Shown here piece by piece: positions 1-10,259 of a stretch of DNA of 64,000 nucleotides; the stretch's first letter is position 1; each line of letters starts with the position of its first letter. Made by a program: the position numbers and the translations under genes. Under the pieces are notes generated by a model. It saw only the letters and a program-made list of their open reading frames with translations. It did no database searches and was not told the origin of the DNA. Source of the stretch: Pilatotrama ljubarskyi (lineage: Eukaryota; Basidiomycota; Agaricomycetes; Polyporales; Polyporaceae); assembly GCA_022385805.1 (NCBI GenBank), contig MU277702.1, forward strand, positions 1-64,000, in the 5' to 3' direction.

Positions 1-207
1 TGCCAAAATGGCGTGCTACGCATGTGACCCCGGACCGGACCTTCGCGCTGTCGAGCCGGCTGCGAACGCACGGACCTAGCGCCGGGGGCATCTTCAGGGC
101 AGGCTGGTGCGAAGGACTTCGCTCCCCAAACGCCTGGTCATCCACCGGGTTCTGCGCAATGGCTGCCCGCTGGGTTTCTTGCGGGACTTTGCGATCCGTT
201 GCGGAGG

Positions 208-301
208 CTGCGAAGCTGCGAAGGCGGGCGAAGCTGCGAAGAACTGCGAAGAATTGCGAAGATGAGCGAAGAACAGCGAAGATGAGCGAAGATGCGCGAA
301 G
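208..301. repeat. Short GCGAAG-type tandem repeat
   Basis: About ten imperfect copies of a 9-12 bp unit built on GCGAAG (variants such as CTGCGAAGAA and GATGAGCGAA) run through this stretch. It lies in degenerate sequence left of the transposon. It is open in one frame and would encode a low-complexity Arg/Lys/Glu-rich peptide, but nothing else supports a gene. It is best read as a minisatellite-like expansion. Confidence 0.6.
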
Positions 302-379
302 GGAGCGGCTTCGGTGCTCCGCGGCCTCGTGCGCGGAGTGGGGTCGCATCAACGCGACCATCAGCGGGTCTGGAAGCTA

Positions 380-498
380 CCTGACCAAGTCGCGAGTTCG
401 AGGGCCATCACGCTGTGGGTAAGTTGGGCGTGTTTCAGCGCATGCCAGGAAGAATGATATCGCTACCGATCAGCGCCCTCGGATGAAAGCACCTCGAC
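380..498 (-). pseudogene. Degenerate ankyrin gene copy, left part, interrupted by transposon
   Basis: This sequence aligns with the intact ankyrin gene around 13030-13131 (its exon 2). The best match is an identical block TATCGCTACCGATCAGCG (463-480 region here, 13108-13125 region in the parent), followed by a shared CACCTCGAC. Upstream similarity is weaker and contains small insertions, so the reading frame is not kept. The copy stops exactly at the transposon end at 499 and resumes at 6003. The last 8 bp (491-498, ACCTCGAC) are the target duplication. How far the copy extends left of about 380 cannot be judged by eye. Confidence 0.75.
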
Positions 499-536
499 CA
501 GGGGGCAACTGCCCAGATTTTCAGAGACTCCAACCT
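499..536 (+). repeat. Left terminal inverted repeat of the 5.5-kb transposon
   Basis: The first 15 bp match the reverse complement of the right end with one mismatch. A conserved 10-bp block (GACTCCAACC) follows at about bp 28-37. The sequence between the two blocks is not conserved, so this is a two-block terminal repeat. Confidence 0.9.
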
Positions 537-538
537 CC

Positions 539-586
539 AAAAGTGAAAGCCAGGACTCCGGACACCAATTGACCACCACCACCACC
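539..586 (+). repeat. Left subterminal direct repeat of the transposon
   Basis: About 48 bp here and about 49 bp at 5914-5962 are similar in the same orientation. Shared pieces include AAAAGTGA, CCAGGAC, CGGACACC and the run ACCACCACCACC. Direct subterminal repeats next to inverted termini often serve as transposase binding sites. That role is inferred here. Confidence 0.7.
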
Positions 587-659
587 TAGCCGAGATTAGA
601 TTACGACGACCGTTGTGTATCTCTACTGATAACGCCGGGCCTACAATGATATCATCAGC

Positions 660-3600
660 TCAGCTCGTCCTCATCGTCTTCCTACGGTCCTGTTGGACGT
701 CTGCTGCAGACTGCGCTCTGCCTCGCTTTGGTGCACTTGATGCTAGGCCTGCTTGAGCCTTGCGAATGTCATCGCTACCTGGGATCTCGTTTTCCTCTCT
801 CCACCGCTCAGTCCACTCTGCGCCGACACCCATCGCCGATTCCTCCACCTTCAAAATGTGCATGTCCACGAGGAATTGTGGGGGCAACTCGGGTAAAGTA
901 TCCTCATCGTCCCTATGTGCTGTTAGCAGATGAAAGACGGCGTTGTATTTCCAGATTGTTGCGGGATTCCCGGAAGCGGTGAGCGGGCACAGCGGGCAGT
1001 GGATGGGGATGTTGGTGCACGGAGTGGATAATGTAGATCGGGCCGCCGACGCGTAGAACATCGATACATAGTGGTATCGACAGCTCGAGGACACCTTGAA
1101 GCTGCCGCCTTTCTTCACGAGCTGTGTTTTGCATGCTCTGTCACGTCCACAGAAACCGCACGGCTCCGAGATGCTGACCTGTCGAAGGGAGTCCGAACCC
1201 GTGAGTATATTGAATTACTTCAAAAGCATGGTGTACGGTCACCTCCTCGAGTAACTCCGAACTATCTGACACGCCTCTCATTACCCATAGTATATGGTGC
1301 CCAACATGGTTCCGCATTTTCGAGAGCGCGACCCTCTCACCGCACAGGAGACACGGGATGAGACTGTTACTGCCCAGCCTCTCCCCTGTGAGATGCTCGG
1401 GCACGTTTGGCACGGTGAAGCAGGGAGCTGATAGCATGTGTGTATGTGAGTCTGGCTTCGTCTGAGCCTGGTGTTAGCATGACTGACCTTCGTTATCTTG
1501 GTACGGCAGTGCATCAGATCTCGTGGCAAAAGGAATCTCCTCAACGTTGGCCAAAATGTCCTCGGTCTCTGGACTCATCGCCTCCCAAGCAGCATCCAAT
1601 GCTTCCTGAAGCTGCGCCTCTGAGAACGACCAGGTAATGCTCTTCAGTGAGTTCTCCTCTGATGTGCGGTTAGCCTGAGAGTGCGGCATTGCAGCCTGAC
1701 GAGTAGCCCCAGTGTCGGCCCCGATTGGCTCGATAGTGGGCCCCAGAGGAAATAACATATAGCTGGGGATTTGAAAGGTAAGCTGTGGACGCTTAGACCT
1801 AGCAGCCGTGTCATCGTTGTAGAATTGACCGTATTGGTGATCCCAGAACCATCTGATGTCCCCACCATCCTCGGCATCCTGGATCCGATGCATCTTCATG
1901 ACTTGCACCAGCGCTCTCATCTGCGAACACCTCGCTTCTCTAGACTCTCGAGCTCTACAGCCGTCAGCCGTGTCCCCTTGTCTCCTTGGACGACAAACTC
2001 GAGGATCTCCGCCACGCCTAGGCATATGACAGGACCCACCCGCATGAGAGTCCCCACAACGTCACCGCTTTTCACCAAGTCTTCGCCACCAAGGTCGTCC
2101 GAGTTGAACCGTAGCTGATCCTTGCTGTGGAGGTCCTCGAACGTGACCCCCCTGTTCCGAAGGGTACGTAACGTTACTGTTCGGGGGTGATTTGCGGTGA
2201 GGAGTATGGTGACCACAGAGGCTATCAGGTACTTTCGGCCGTCCACGAGCAGGAAGTGCTCATCCTTGAATACCGACGAGGTATCCATCGCGCGTGGGCC
2301 TCCAATCTCTGAGGGGAGGAAATCATCGAAGTCGAGACCTTCAGGTTCGTCATCACATCCCGTGTCGCCCTGCAGAAGTCGACGTATCAATGATGAGGAT
2401 CAGTGTCATCAGCTGAAGCACTCACCTCTGGGTCACCCGCTTCAGTCATTGACTCCGCTGCTGGCTGTCTAGGCAAGGTGCTCTCAGGTTGGCTGTGGCT
2501 CGAAGTCACGTCCAAGAGCTGATCCAGTCTCAGGTACCTCAGTACGCAGATCGTCGGGATCGAAAATGCAACCAACATAGTCACCAAGGGGACGCAGCAG
2601 GTCACGTTCACCCGTGGAGGGAAAAAGTGTGCCGAAATATACGCGCGCTGACGGCCCTAGGTACGTCTCTAGCAGTTTGTTTGCTTCCTCTTGGCCCTTC
2701 TTCCACTCAGCTGCGAGCTCGACGTCGCCCACTCGGACATTTCCTGTCCAGGAACGGGGATTCACGTGGTCGACACCCATAGCATCCTTCAACGAGAGCC
2801 GTCGATGCTCACGGTCAAGTTCAGGACGCCGTTCCATGATGCCTTGAATCAGAGCGCTGGTCGCGAGCTTTTCCGAGAGCTGGAGGACGTCAAAGTTACG
2901 GCTGTGGTCCTGGGTACGACAGTCTGCAAAGAGACCCTCAAGTCGGTCTGTCCCCTCGAGTATCACATAGAATGGTAGGTTCTCATCCACTAGCTGCAGC
3001 CGGGCAACAGTGATGAGAATATTCTTGATGATAGCCTGCGAGTCCGCAAACAGTGCACCGGTCATGAACCGTGTCCCGTGATGGATCCAGAGAACGGCTA
3101 TTAGATGCGTGTAGGTAACCAGCGACCGGAGTTGCTCAGACAAGTTCATGTTTACAGAGATGAACGGGAGCAGGAATGCTCCTAGGACCCGAGCGAGGAA
3201 TGTGAGGATGCGCTGGCGGTGTGCCCTGGAAGGGAGCCCGGACTGAGGTACGTTATCTTCTTGCTTCAGCATGCTTTGCAGCAGACTAACAGCCTTCGGA
3301 ACATTCTGTTTGTCTGCAGGATCAAGAAGCAGTCTAGCTTTCTCAGCAGACATGCCAGGCAGCTCCTGTAGATGCGAGTAGACGTCATGGCAGGTGAGGA
3401 GTGTGTCAGATATAGTGATGCCCTTGGGATTGCGCATGAGTGTTGCAAAACCTATGCGGTGTACATGTCATGATGGTGAGTACATGCATGTATCACTGGT
3501 GTACACTAGTGTCGAGACTCACGTTTGATGACATGCTTTGGGTCGCATGTTCCGCAGATACCGTGTGGGCCTGTGTAGCAGTTGAACCCAGGGAGGCTGT

Positions 3601-5590
3601 ACAGAAGACGTCCGAGCAGTGCGGTCTTGTCAAGGAGCTCTGTCAGGCAGAGTATGAAGCGAGCCCGACGGAAGGTTGATTCACCATCGCTCCCGAGCGC
3701 TGTGATCGGGCCATGGACATGCTCGCCACACAGATGGGTACGCCACGCCTCTACCACAGTTCTCAGCCAGCCTGCGAGCTCATCTTCACTCTCTGTTTTG
3801 CAGGACGAGGACACCAGCAGCGGCACAGGAGAATAGTGTTCAACCCGTGCGTAGGGCGCAATTGCGACGACTGTCGCGTCCTTCCCGTAGTGACATGTCG
3901 GTAAGTCACCGGAACTGGAGCCGTGCAGCGCAACCTCAGCTTCTTGAATCACATCATATCCTGTGACCCGTGTACGGATGTTCTGACTATGTTCCCGGCA
4001 CAGACCAATGATACTGTTCCGCTCCAAAGCATAGCGGCAGCGTTCCTCGATTGCCACGCCATTGAGCATCAGGAGCAGTCCTGCCGTGAGAGGTCGCCGC
4101 GCCTGATCATCCTCAGCTTCAGATGGGGCATGTGGAGAGCGGATTAGCATTGGCGGCTTGCGCTGTGGGTCGAAAAGAGATGCGATATTGTCGCTGATTT
4201 CCCTCTCTTTTGGTGTGGTGATACAGGGTAGAAGGCAAGGGATCCTGAGGCATCGATGGAGTGTCGAAAGAGAAGGAAACCCATGTGAGTGCGAGAGTGC
4301 GTAGAGAAGTCTAGATCCACCCAGTGCCTTCGCAAGGAAAGCAATGTCAAGCACATGGTCGTCGAAGCCGCCCCGCGGTGTGTACAGCTTTGCAAGTGAT
4401 TCTTCTATCCGTGTAATGAGCATACGGGGGCTTGCACCTCTTCAGAGGGCCACAGACAGAAGGCGGCGGAGGCGATTGACATCGTGGGTTGCCAAAAGCA
4501 TTAGCAGGCGCTGATTATCACTGATTTTGCGTCGCAGGGTCGATATCTTCCTTTCAGCATTCCGATACTGCAATGCGATTATCAGCTACAGGCCATGACT
4601 GTCGGGATCCGTGTGACATGGTGTGATAGTACTGACCCTGAGACGGAGTTGCCGATACTTTCCAGTCGTCTTCCGCAATACTCCATCGAGCTGCTGGTAT
4701 GTCAACCCAATCCATGGTGTGTGCTCGGCTGCTTTCTCAGCTCGCTCCATGACTTCACAGAATCGTGCTGAGTCGGGTACGGCTGCGCAAAGGAGGCAGA
4801 CTCCAGTCTTGCTCTCTAGCGGGACTATCCCCACACAGTCTTCAGAGCGGATCCGCAGCCAACGTCCATTCTCGAAGGAAACGGGCTCCCAAGGAAGGTG
4901 ACCGGGACCAGGAGTATGCCGATGATATGGATATGTGTTCCAGACGGAGCCAGGTTTCCACTCGACCAGGACACCTTTGCATTCACGTGTTGCTGAGCTA
5001 GAGCCCATCCCTGCGAGGGAAGTGCACAATCCGCTGACTTGCTCTGTTACTGATGACTCTCTTCTGTGGACTGGTGATGGGTGAACAGGGTTACACTGGC
5101 CAAGTGCAGCAGCATCATGCTCGCTAGGAAGGGGGGCGGTGGGGACATAAGGGGAATTTATTGACGAGGGAGGTACTGATGAGGAGGAAGGAGTGATAGT
5201 AGGCGTAGAATGTCCTGAGAGGCTCGGACGATATGTCTGGAAATCGAAGAGGCCCTCACGGGGTGCGGAAGGCACAGTCCATTGCACCATACTGGCACCT
5301 GGGGTCACTGGCACTGTCCCACTGATCGAAGCTCGTATTGCAGCGGTGCGCTCCTTCTCCTCTTTGGCCTGCCCCTTGCGGCGCACAGCATCACATTTGT
5401 CTGACTTCCGATGGATGTAGAAGTTGCTCGGGTGTCCTGTCCTGTTCAGGGGAACGACCTTCCCGCAGATATCACAGGCAACTCGATGCCGCCCTTTGGC
5501 AGGGTCCCATTCAGTCCATAGGAAAGCTCCATCATCAAGACGTATAGCCTTTGGTGCAACAGTAGAGTTGGTATCTGTTCCAGATGACAT
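660..5590 (-). pseudogene. P/KDZ-like DDE transposase gene of the 5.5-kb element, probably inactivated
   Basis: The start is taken at the ATG at 5590 (MSSGTDTNS...). Exon 1 (5590-4637) has an N-terminal Cys/His zinc finger (CDICGKVVPLNRTGH). Exon 2 (4567-3523) holds a coiled-coil-like stretch and a motif GSDGESTFRRAR. Across the next intron (exon 3 starts at 3451) comes CDPKHVIKRF, then TDRLEGLFADCRTQD. These three motifs sit in the order of the Asp, Asp and Glu of an RNase-H-fold transposase, and the second resembles the DPPHLLK motif of P/THAP9 proteins. Two cysteine clusters lie near the C-terminus (CLLCGERV about 1340, CPLCPLTA about 1000). An in-frame TGA lies at 4442-4444. Frame changes near 2480-2500 and 1915-1925 are not explained by good introns. 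The family is common in polypore genomes, but its function is not established from sequence alone. Confidence 0.75.
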
Positions 5591-5913
5591 CGCACAGATC
5601 AGGAGCAAGTACTCGAGCGCAATGGGTGTGAGCTTGTGGGACTTCGAGGTAGCGATCGCCTCTACCAGTGCTATAGATAAGATCTGCTATGTGTTAAACA
5701 GATAAGGTCGCGTGTTCAGCGGTGCAGTCCTGGGCGCTTCGCCTCATCTCCCCGAGCGCGACCTCGGCGAGGTTGTCTCAGCACACACGACACCTGATAC
5801 TGCAGCAGGAGTACACGTGTTGATAGAGAATATGCATGCAAACCCTCTCCCAAGTTTGAGAGACATGAAAGCAAGATTGGAGGACTCTAGAGCACTTTGA
5901 ACGAAAATCGGCG

Positions 5914-5962
5914 AAAAAGTGATTTCCAGGACCCGGGACACCGATTTGACACCACCACCACC
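5914..5962 (+). repeat. Right subterminal direct repeat of the transposon
   Basis: Partner of the repeat at 539-586, in the same orientation, ending in a run of ACC triplets. It lies about 40 bp inside the right terminus. Confidence 0.7.
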
Positions 5963-5964
5963 GG

Positions 5965-6002
5965 GGTTGGAGTCGGGCGCTAGCACTGGCGGTTGCCCCC
6001 TG
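5965..6002 (-). repeat. Right terminal inverted repeat of the 5.5-kb transposon
   Basis: Reverse complement of the left terminus, with one mismatch in the outer 15 bp and the same inner block (GGTTGGAGTC on the plus strand). It is followed directly by the second ACCTCGAC copy at 6003-6010. Confidence 0.9.
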
Positions 6003-6097
6003 ACCTCGACCCTGCTCTGCAGCATCAACGACGAGACGTGCTTGCGGCTGATAATAGGACACGCCGACGTAGCCCTTCAGCATCCGATCGCCTCTCC
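6003..6097 (-). pseudogene. Degenerate ankyrin gene copy, right part
   Basis: This continues the alignment broken at 498. It matches 13124-13217 of the intact ankyrin gene, with blocks ACCTCGACCCTGCTCTG and GCCCTTCAGC shared. The frame and the exon boundary are not preserved. From about 6100 to 6700 no further match to the parent gene or any other coding sequence could be seen. That stretch is best called degenerate intergenic DNA. Confidence 0.75.
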
Positions 6098-6699
6098 CGA
6101 CGCTTTCGCGTACAGCAGGGACACGTCAATAAGGGTGCGAGGGTGAGTTCCCGTTGTTGGTACCTAGATGCAAGAGTCTGGTTAATGCCCCTCGTACAAA
6201 GCCGCGGCTGCGGGAACGACGTAAGGCAGCTCTTAGTAGGCACCGAGTGTGAGTCAGTGTAGGCCCATCCGCGTGAGCGGTGCCCAAGGGCTCGAGTCGT
6301 TGCATCGAGCGGAAGCATTGCCTTGGACGGCGACGGTTGCAGTAGCCTGTAGGGTCTCTGCAGCTGGCCGGTCCTTAGAGCGATCAAGCACCACGTCCTG
6401 CGTGCTGAGAGATTGCAGATTGGCCGCAATGCCGCTTCGTTGACTACAGAATCGTCGAAGCTGAAAAATCTGGCGCGACCAGTCACTACAAAGCCAGCTG
6501 AGAGGGGTTGAGGCCCGTTCTTTGTTACATATGAGCGCCTACGCTCCCGTGGCAACTTCCTGGCAAGTGTGCGTCGCCTGATTTAGCAATTCATTTCGAA
6601 TCGCAATTTGATTCATCCGCCGCTCGCGGCGCTGTCCACTGGTGCGCACTGGGACTCACTCGTCTCACCGGGCTCTCATCTGGGGCGGGCCTCGGGAAC

Positions 6700-7851
6700 A
6701 TGAATCTCAAGCACGCGGTTCACTTTCACATGTTCGTAGCCTGATTCCCCTTGCATGTCGCCCCTACTGTGCCGCTGGCAGAAGTTCAGAAGTTGCAGCT
6801 GGAATCGGGGTATCCCAGTCGGAGCTATCGCGTTCTTCTCATAACCCTGAGTTGAGACCACGTTGATTGCCAGGGCTATTGCGTTTTCCCATACCTCGCC
6901 TTGAGAAGGCCGATATCCTCGTGTGTGAGTTTTCTTTCCAAAATTATGCGTGCGTTGACCGATGCAGATTTACCGTTGCTACACCCTAGTGCGGCATTCC
7001 GGGCTCAGCGCTCACCGTCGCGTTCCCTTCCGCTTGTGGTTCTGGATCCAAGCAGTACAGGCTCCTCAATTGGCACGGTACCCAGGACTAACAAATGGTA
7101 GACCGTCGTACCAGCCAGCACCATGCCTTCCAGCACGACCGTCCCCGCGGGCGTTGGCATGGTCTTCCTCACCAAGGTCGAACACTCGCCCGGGATTACG
7201 GCATTTTACCGGTACACATCCGCGACGAATGCCATCCGTGTATGTCCGCGGGCGCTGCATTTGTCATCCGGCGGTCATCTTTTCTGACGGATTTTCCTGC
7301 GGTTCTCCACCAGTTGGTTACACATGACTTGACGGACCCGGCGAACCTCTCGCATAGGGCAGGGCTCTCGACCCCCTGTCGTCTGCGGCATTGCGGAAGC
7401 AGAGCTGTCGTATTCGGCCGCATCTCTTGCCTGACTGTCTGTCCGGAAGTCTAGCGGATAGTACATCGTTCTCCACGTCATGATTGTCGGCACAAATCTC
7501 CCGTGCGTGAAATCGACTGAGTACTTCTGTGCTCACATTGGGACCGTCGAGGCGCATTACTTGAACGACATGCATCGTCACCATCCCCGTTGGCCTCGCG
7601 AACACCCATCAGAGCGCCGACAAGTCCATAAGGAGCATCTCGAACGGCTATGTGTGCAGGCGAGTGACAGGGGCGTTCGTACAGCCTCGCGCGGGATCGA
7701 GAGCCAGGGCTTGTCCATGTGCCGCATGAAGGCACACATCACGAAGATGCGGGAGAAGGACCGCTCGACTCTCGCTTCCGAGATTGACGCGGACTTTGAC
7801 GCAGACTGCAGGGGGAGCGATGTGACCATGCCGCGGCGACCGTTCGACTAG
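6700..7851 (+). pseudogene. Decayed copy of the adjacent multi-pass membrane protein gene
   Basis: Several exons of the intact gene at 8496-9913 can be followed in order. ATTTACCGTTGCTAC at about 6968 matches the start of its exon 4 (Ile-Tyr-Arg-Cys-Tyr). AGTACATCGTTCTCCACGTC near 7461 matches the end of its exon 6. The last exon keeps ESQ and HITK peptide blocks at about 7690-7830. Substitutions and length changes break the frame, and no continuous coding path exists. It lies head-to-tail with the intact copy, consistent with an old tandem duplication that also produced the ankyrin remnant. Confidence 0.75.
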
Positions 7852-8495
7852 ATGTACGTCGAGCCGACGGCAAACCTGTGGCTAGGATCCTCGGCGGACC
7901 GAGGGAACTCATCCACCGTGTAACCGGTTCAGCAGATGAGAGAAGGGGAATCTGTAGGTCACCGTTATAGAATGTCTATATATACTCACGCCAAACGCCC
8001 CAGACGCCAATGGAGAGCCAGGGCTCCGTCTTCATCTCTGAAATTCGTACTCGACACGTCTGAACTTTGCATCTGGCCTTTACAGGAGTGATGGAACTTC
8101 GCCGAGAGCAGGCTGTGGATGATGGAGCCTGTCAATGTCGACGATTCGCGTGAGACGTGATACCAGCAGTACCGATTTGAAGACCGAACGTATCTGCTGA
8201 CATGCAGTGGCGACGTGAAAAGTCATAGACGCCCTTCGCACGATCCCCGCATTTTGCGCTGTGTATACCCCCCGAAAGATGGTTCGTGATCGCGGATGCA
8301 TCTGCCTGCCCTTCAAGATGCTTCTGGATCACCCCGACAACCGTAGGTTCTGTTCATCATGAGCAGGGTCGAACCTACCAGGCCAAGAGCATTGCTTTAT
8401 ATACAGTGGACGCGATCTAATGATGAACGCCGTGGTTCCCCCGCCTTTGTTCTCTCTCATCTTCATCTCAGCGGCCAGCGCTTACCCCAGCCGCT
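7852..8495. other. Intergenic spacer upstream of the membrane protein gene
   Basis: No coding signal was recognised. An AT-rich TATATATA-like stretch is present near 7977-7985. The spacer should hold the promoter of the gene starting at 8496. Confidence 0.5.
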
Positions 8496-9913
8496 ATGGA
8501 TGTCAGACTGGATCTCGCCGCTGTGGTATCGACCACATTGGAGGCCATGCTCTACGGTGCGTCATGATCATAGACATCGGGCCATCTGGCTCTGGCAGAG
8601 GTAACTCACTTCATGAGCTCCTAGGCTTCTCTATTTTCATGTTCGGTGTGACCATCTACATTCTTAGGCGGAACAACAGATTGCTTGACAGACCCATGAA
8701 CTACCCCATGCTGGCGGTATCATGCGCATTTCTGGTCTGCAGTACCGCGGTAAGTCCGCAGGGTCTCGGGTGTCACGTAAGACACGACTCATCCTGAACC
8801 ATTCTAGCACATGATTATCGACATCGTCCGTATTTGCGACGGACTTGTGTGGTACCGCGACACCTTCCAAGGCGGGCCCATAGCCTTCTTCGCCCTGCCT
8901 TCGCAGAGTACCTTCGTTGCCAAGAATATCGTCTATTCCATCCAGACACTCTTGGGGGACGGAGTCCTGGTCAGTACTAGTGCTTGTTTTCACAACCAAC
9001 CGTGTCCTGTAACTCACCTCAGCGCAGATCTACCGTTGCTACGTCGTCTGGGATTCCTGGCGGATCGTCGCATTCCCAGTTGTTCTCTGGGTCTGGGTGG
9101 CAGGTAAGCCGAGATGCTGAAGATGCTGAAAAGTGGAAGAACACGACGTTGACCCAGTCCCCCGCTACTTCTGCAGTCGCCTCGGCACTGTCCATACACG
9201 GTGTTGCTACTCTGCCCGAGAATTCTGGAACGGTCTTCAATCCCAGCGTTGGCCAGTGGATCACCGCATTCTACGCTTCCACGCTCGCTACCAATTTCAT
9301 CGTATCTTGTACGTCCATCTTCTTGGACAGCCGCGCCGTGACAGGATACTCACGGATCTGAACATCTACCAGTCATCCTCGGTTCCAAGATCTGGGTCAC
9401 GAACCATCGCGCCTCTCGCAACCGCCCCGGCGGCTCACTGCTCCATGTCGTTCGGATCATCGCCGATGCCGGTCTTCTCTACTCCGCCACTCTGACTGCA
9501 GCCCTCGTCTGCTTTGCCCAAAAGTCCAACGGGCAGTACATCGTGCTCGATATCGTGAGTCTCCGCCCTATTAATAGAGCCCTGACAATCAGTCACCGAA
9601 ACACATCTGCTTCGCACAGGTTACACCTGTCATTTCGATCACCTTCTACATGGTGATCATCCGCGTTGGCATCGCTGCAAGCCACCATAGCGTGGACAAC
9701 CCGGCGGCGCCCTTCGTCAGCAGCCACTCACGCGGCCGCAGCGGGCTCACCGCGAGCGACATTGAGAGCCAGGCGCTCCCGATGAACCGACTGCAGCTAC
9801 ACATCACGAAAGTGTGCGAGTCGGATGGCGCGGCGTTCGTGGCTGAGAGGGACTCGAGGTCCGACATGGACCGCAAGGGCAGCGATTTGTCCGCGGAGAG
9901 ATATTCTACATAA
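8496..9913 (+). CDS. Fungal multi-pass (about seven-helix) membrane protein of unknown function
   Basis: Exons: 8496-8556, 8625-8749, 8808-8969, 9028-9103, 9177-9308, 9373-9554, 9620-9913, giving 343 aa. The start MDVRLDLAAVV was chosen because it keeps the frame into exon 2. Hydrophobic segments follow one another (GFSIFMFGVTIYIL, MLAVSCAFLVCSTA, FPVVLWVWVAG, FYASTLATNFIVS, SATLTAALVCFA, VISITFYMVIIRVG). The signature DGVLIYRCYVVWDSWR crosses the exon 3/4 junction and is typical of a large Agaricomycete family of predicted seven-helix proteins. Their ligand and role are not known. The hydrophilic tail carries Ser- and Asp-rich sequence. A decayed copy lies just upstream, and the ankyrin gene converges from the right. 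Confidence 0.88.
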
Positions 9914-10259
9914 GATGACAGGCCAAGAATACATGGGTATCGTGTATCAAAACCGGATATATGATGGATGCCGTGTGGATGTTGACGAGCGGGGGGTAGG
10001 GAGGGGGTTGACGTTCGTAATAAGTCGGACACTATGTACCGTGCATATATACAACATACATACGTACAGACATTCCTTTTGGATACCAGGCCTACTTGTA
10101 CAGTATTCACAGCGCGCAGCCCGATAGTACACGCAACATACAACAACACATGGGAAGTATCCAACAAGAGTCTCTGCGACGTAAACCAATCTCGCAGACC
10201 TCGACAACGCGAACGAAACCGAGCACAGAGCGAAAGCAGGGTTCAATGGAGAGCACGAC
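9914..10259. other. Convergent 3' spacer
   Basis: This 346-bp spacer lies between two convergent genes and should contain both 3' UTRs. Alternating TATATA and CATAC sequences occur near 10040-10080. No coding or RNA gene was recognised. Confidence 0.5.

Larger units (their letters stand above)
499..6002. mobile_element. Full-length 5.5-kb DNA transposon with 8-bp target duplication
   Basis: Both ends carry inverted repeats. The left end begins CAGGGGGCAACTGCC and the right end, read inward on the other strand, begins CAGGGGGCAACCGCC. A second shared block GACTCCAACC lies about 28 bp in from each end. The element is flanked by a perfect direct repeat ACCTCGAC at 491-498 and 6003-6010. The intact paralog of the interrupted gene has one copy of this octamer at 13124-13131, which gives an empty-site control. 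The interior carries one long minus-strand transposase-like gene (660-5590). Eight-bp duplications are known for P, hAT and KDZ-type elements. The transposase motifs point more to P/KDZ-like than to hAT, which is inference. Confidence 0.93.

Noticed and set aside
205..305. CRISPR-like array
   Set aside because: The repeat units are short, imperfect and without spacers, and the genome is eukaryotic.
499..6002. Interpretation of the 5.5-kb element as an LTR or hAT element
   Set aside because: Its ends are inverted, not direct, and there is no reverse transcriptase. The encoded motifs lack hAT-type signatures, although the 8-bp duplication alone would not exclude hAT.
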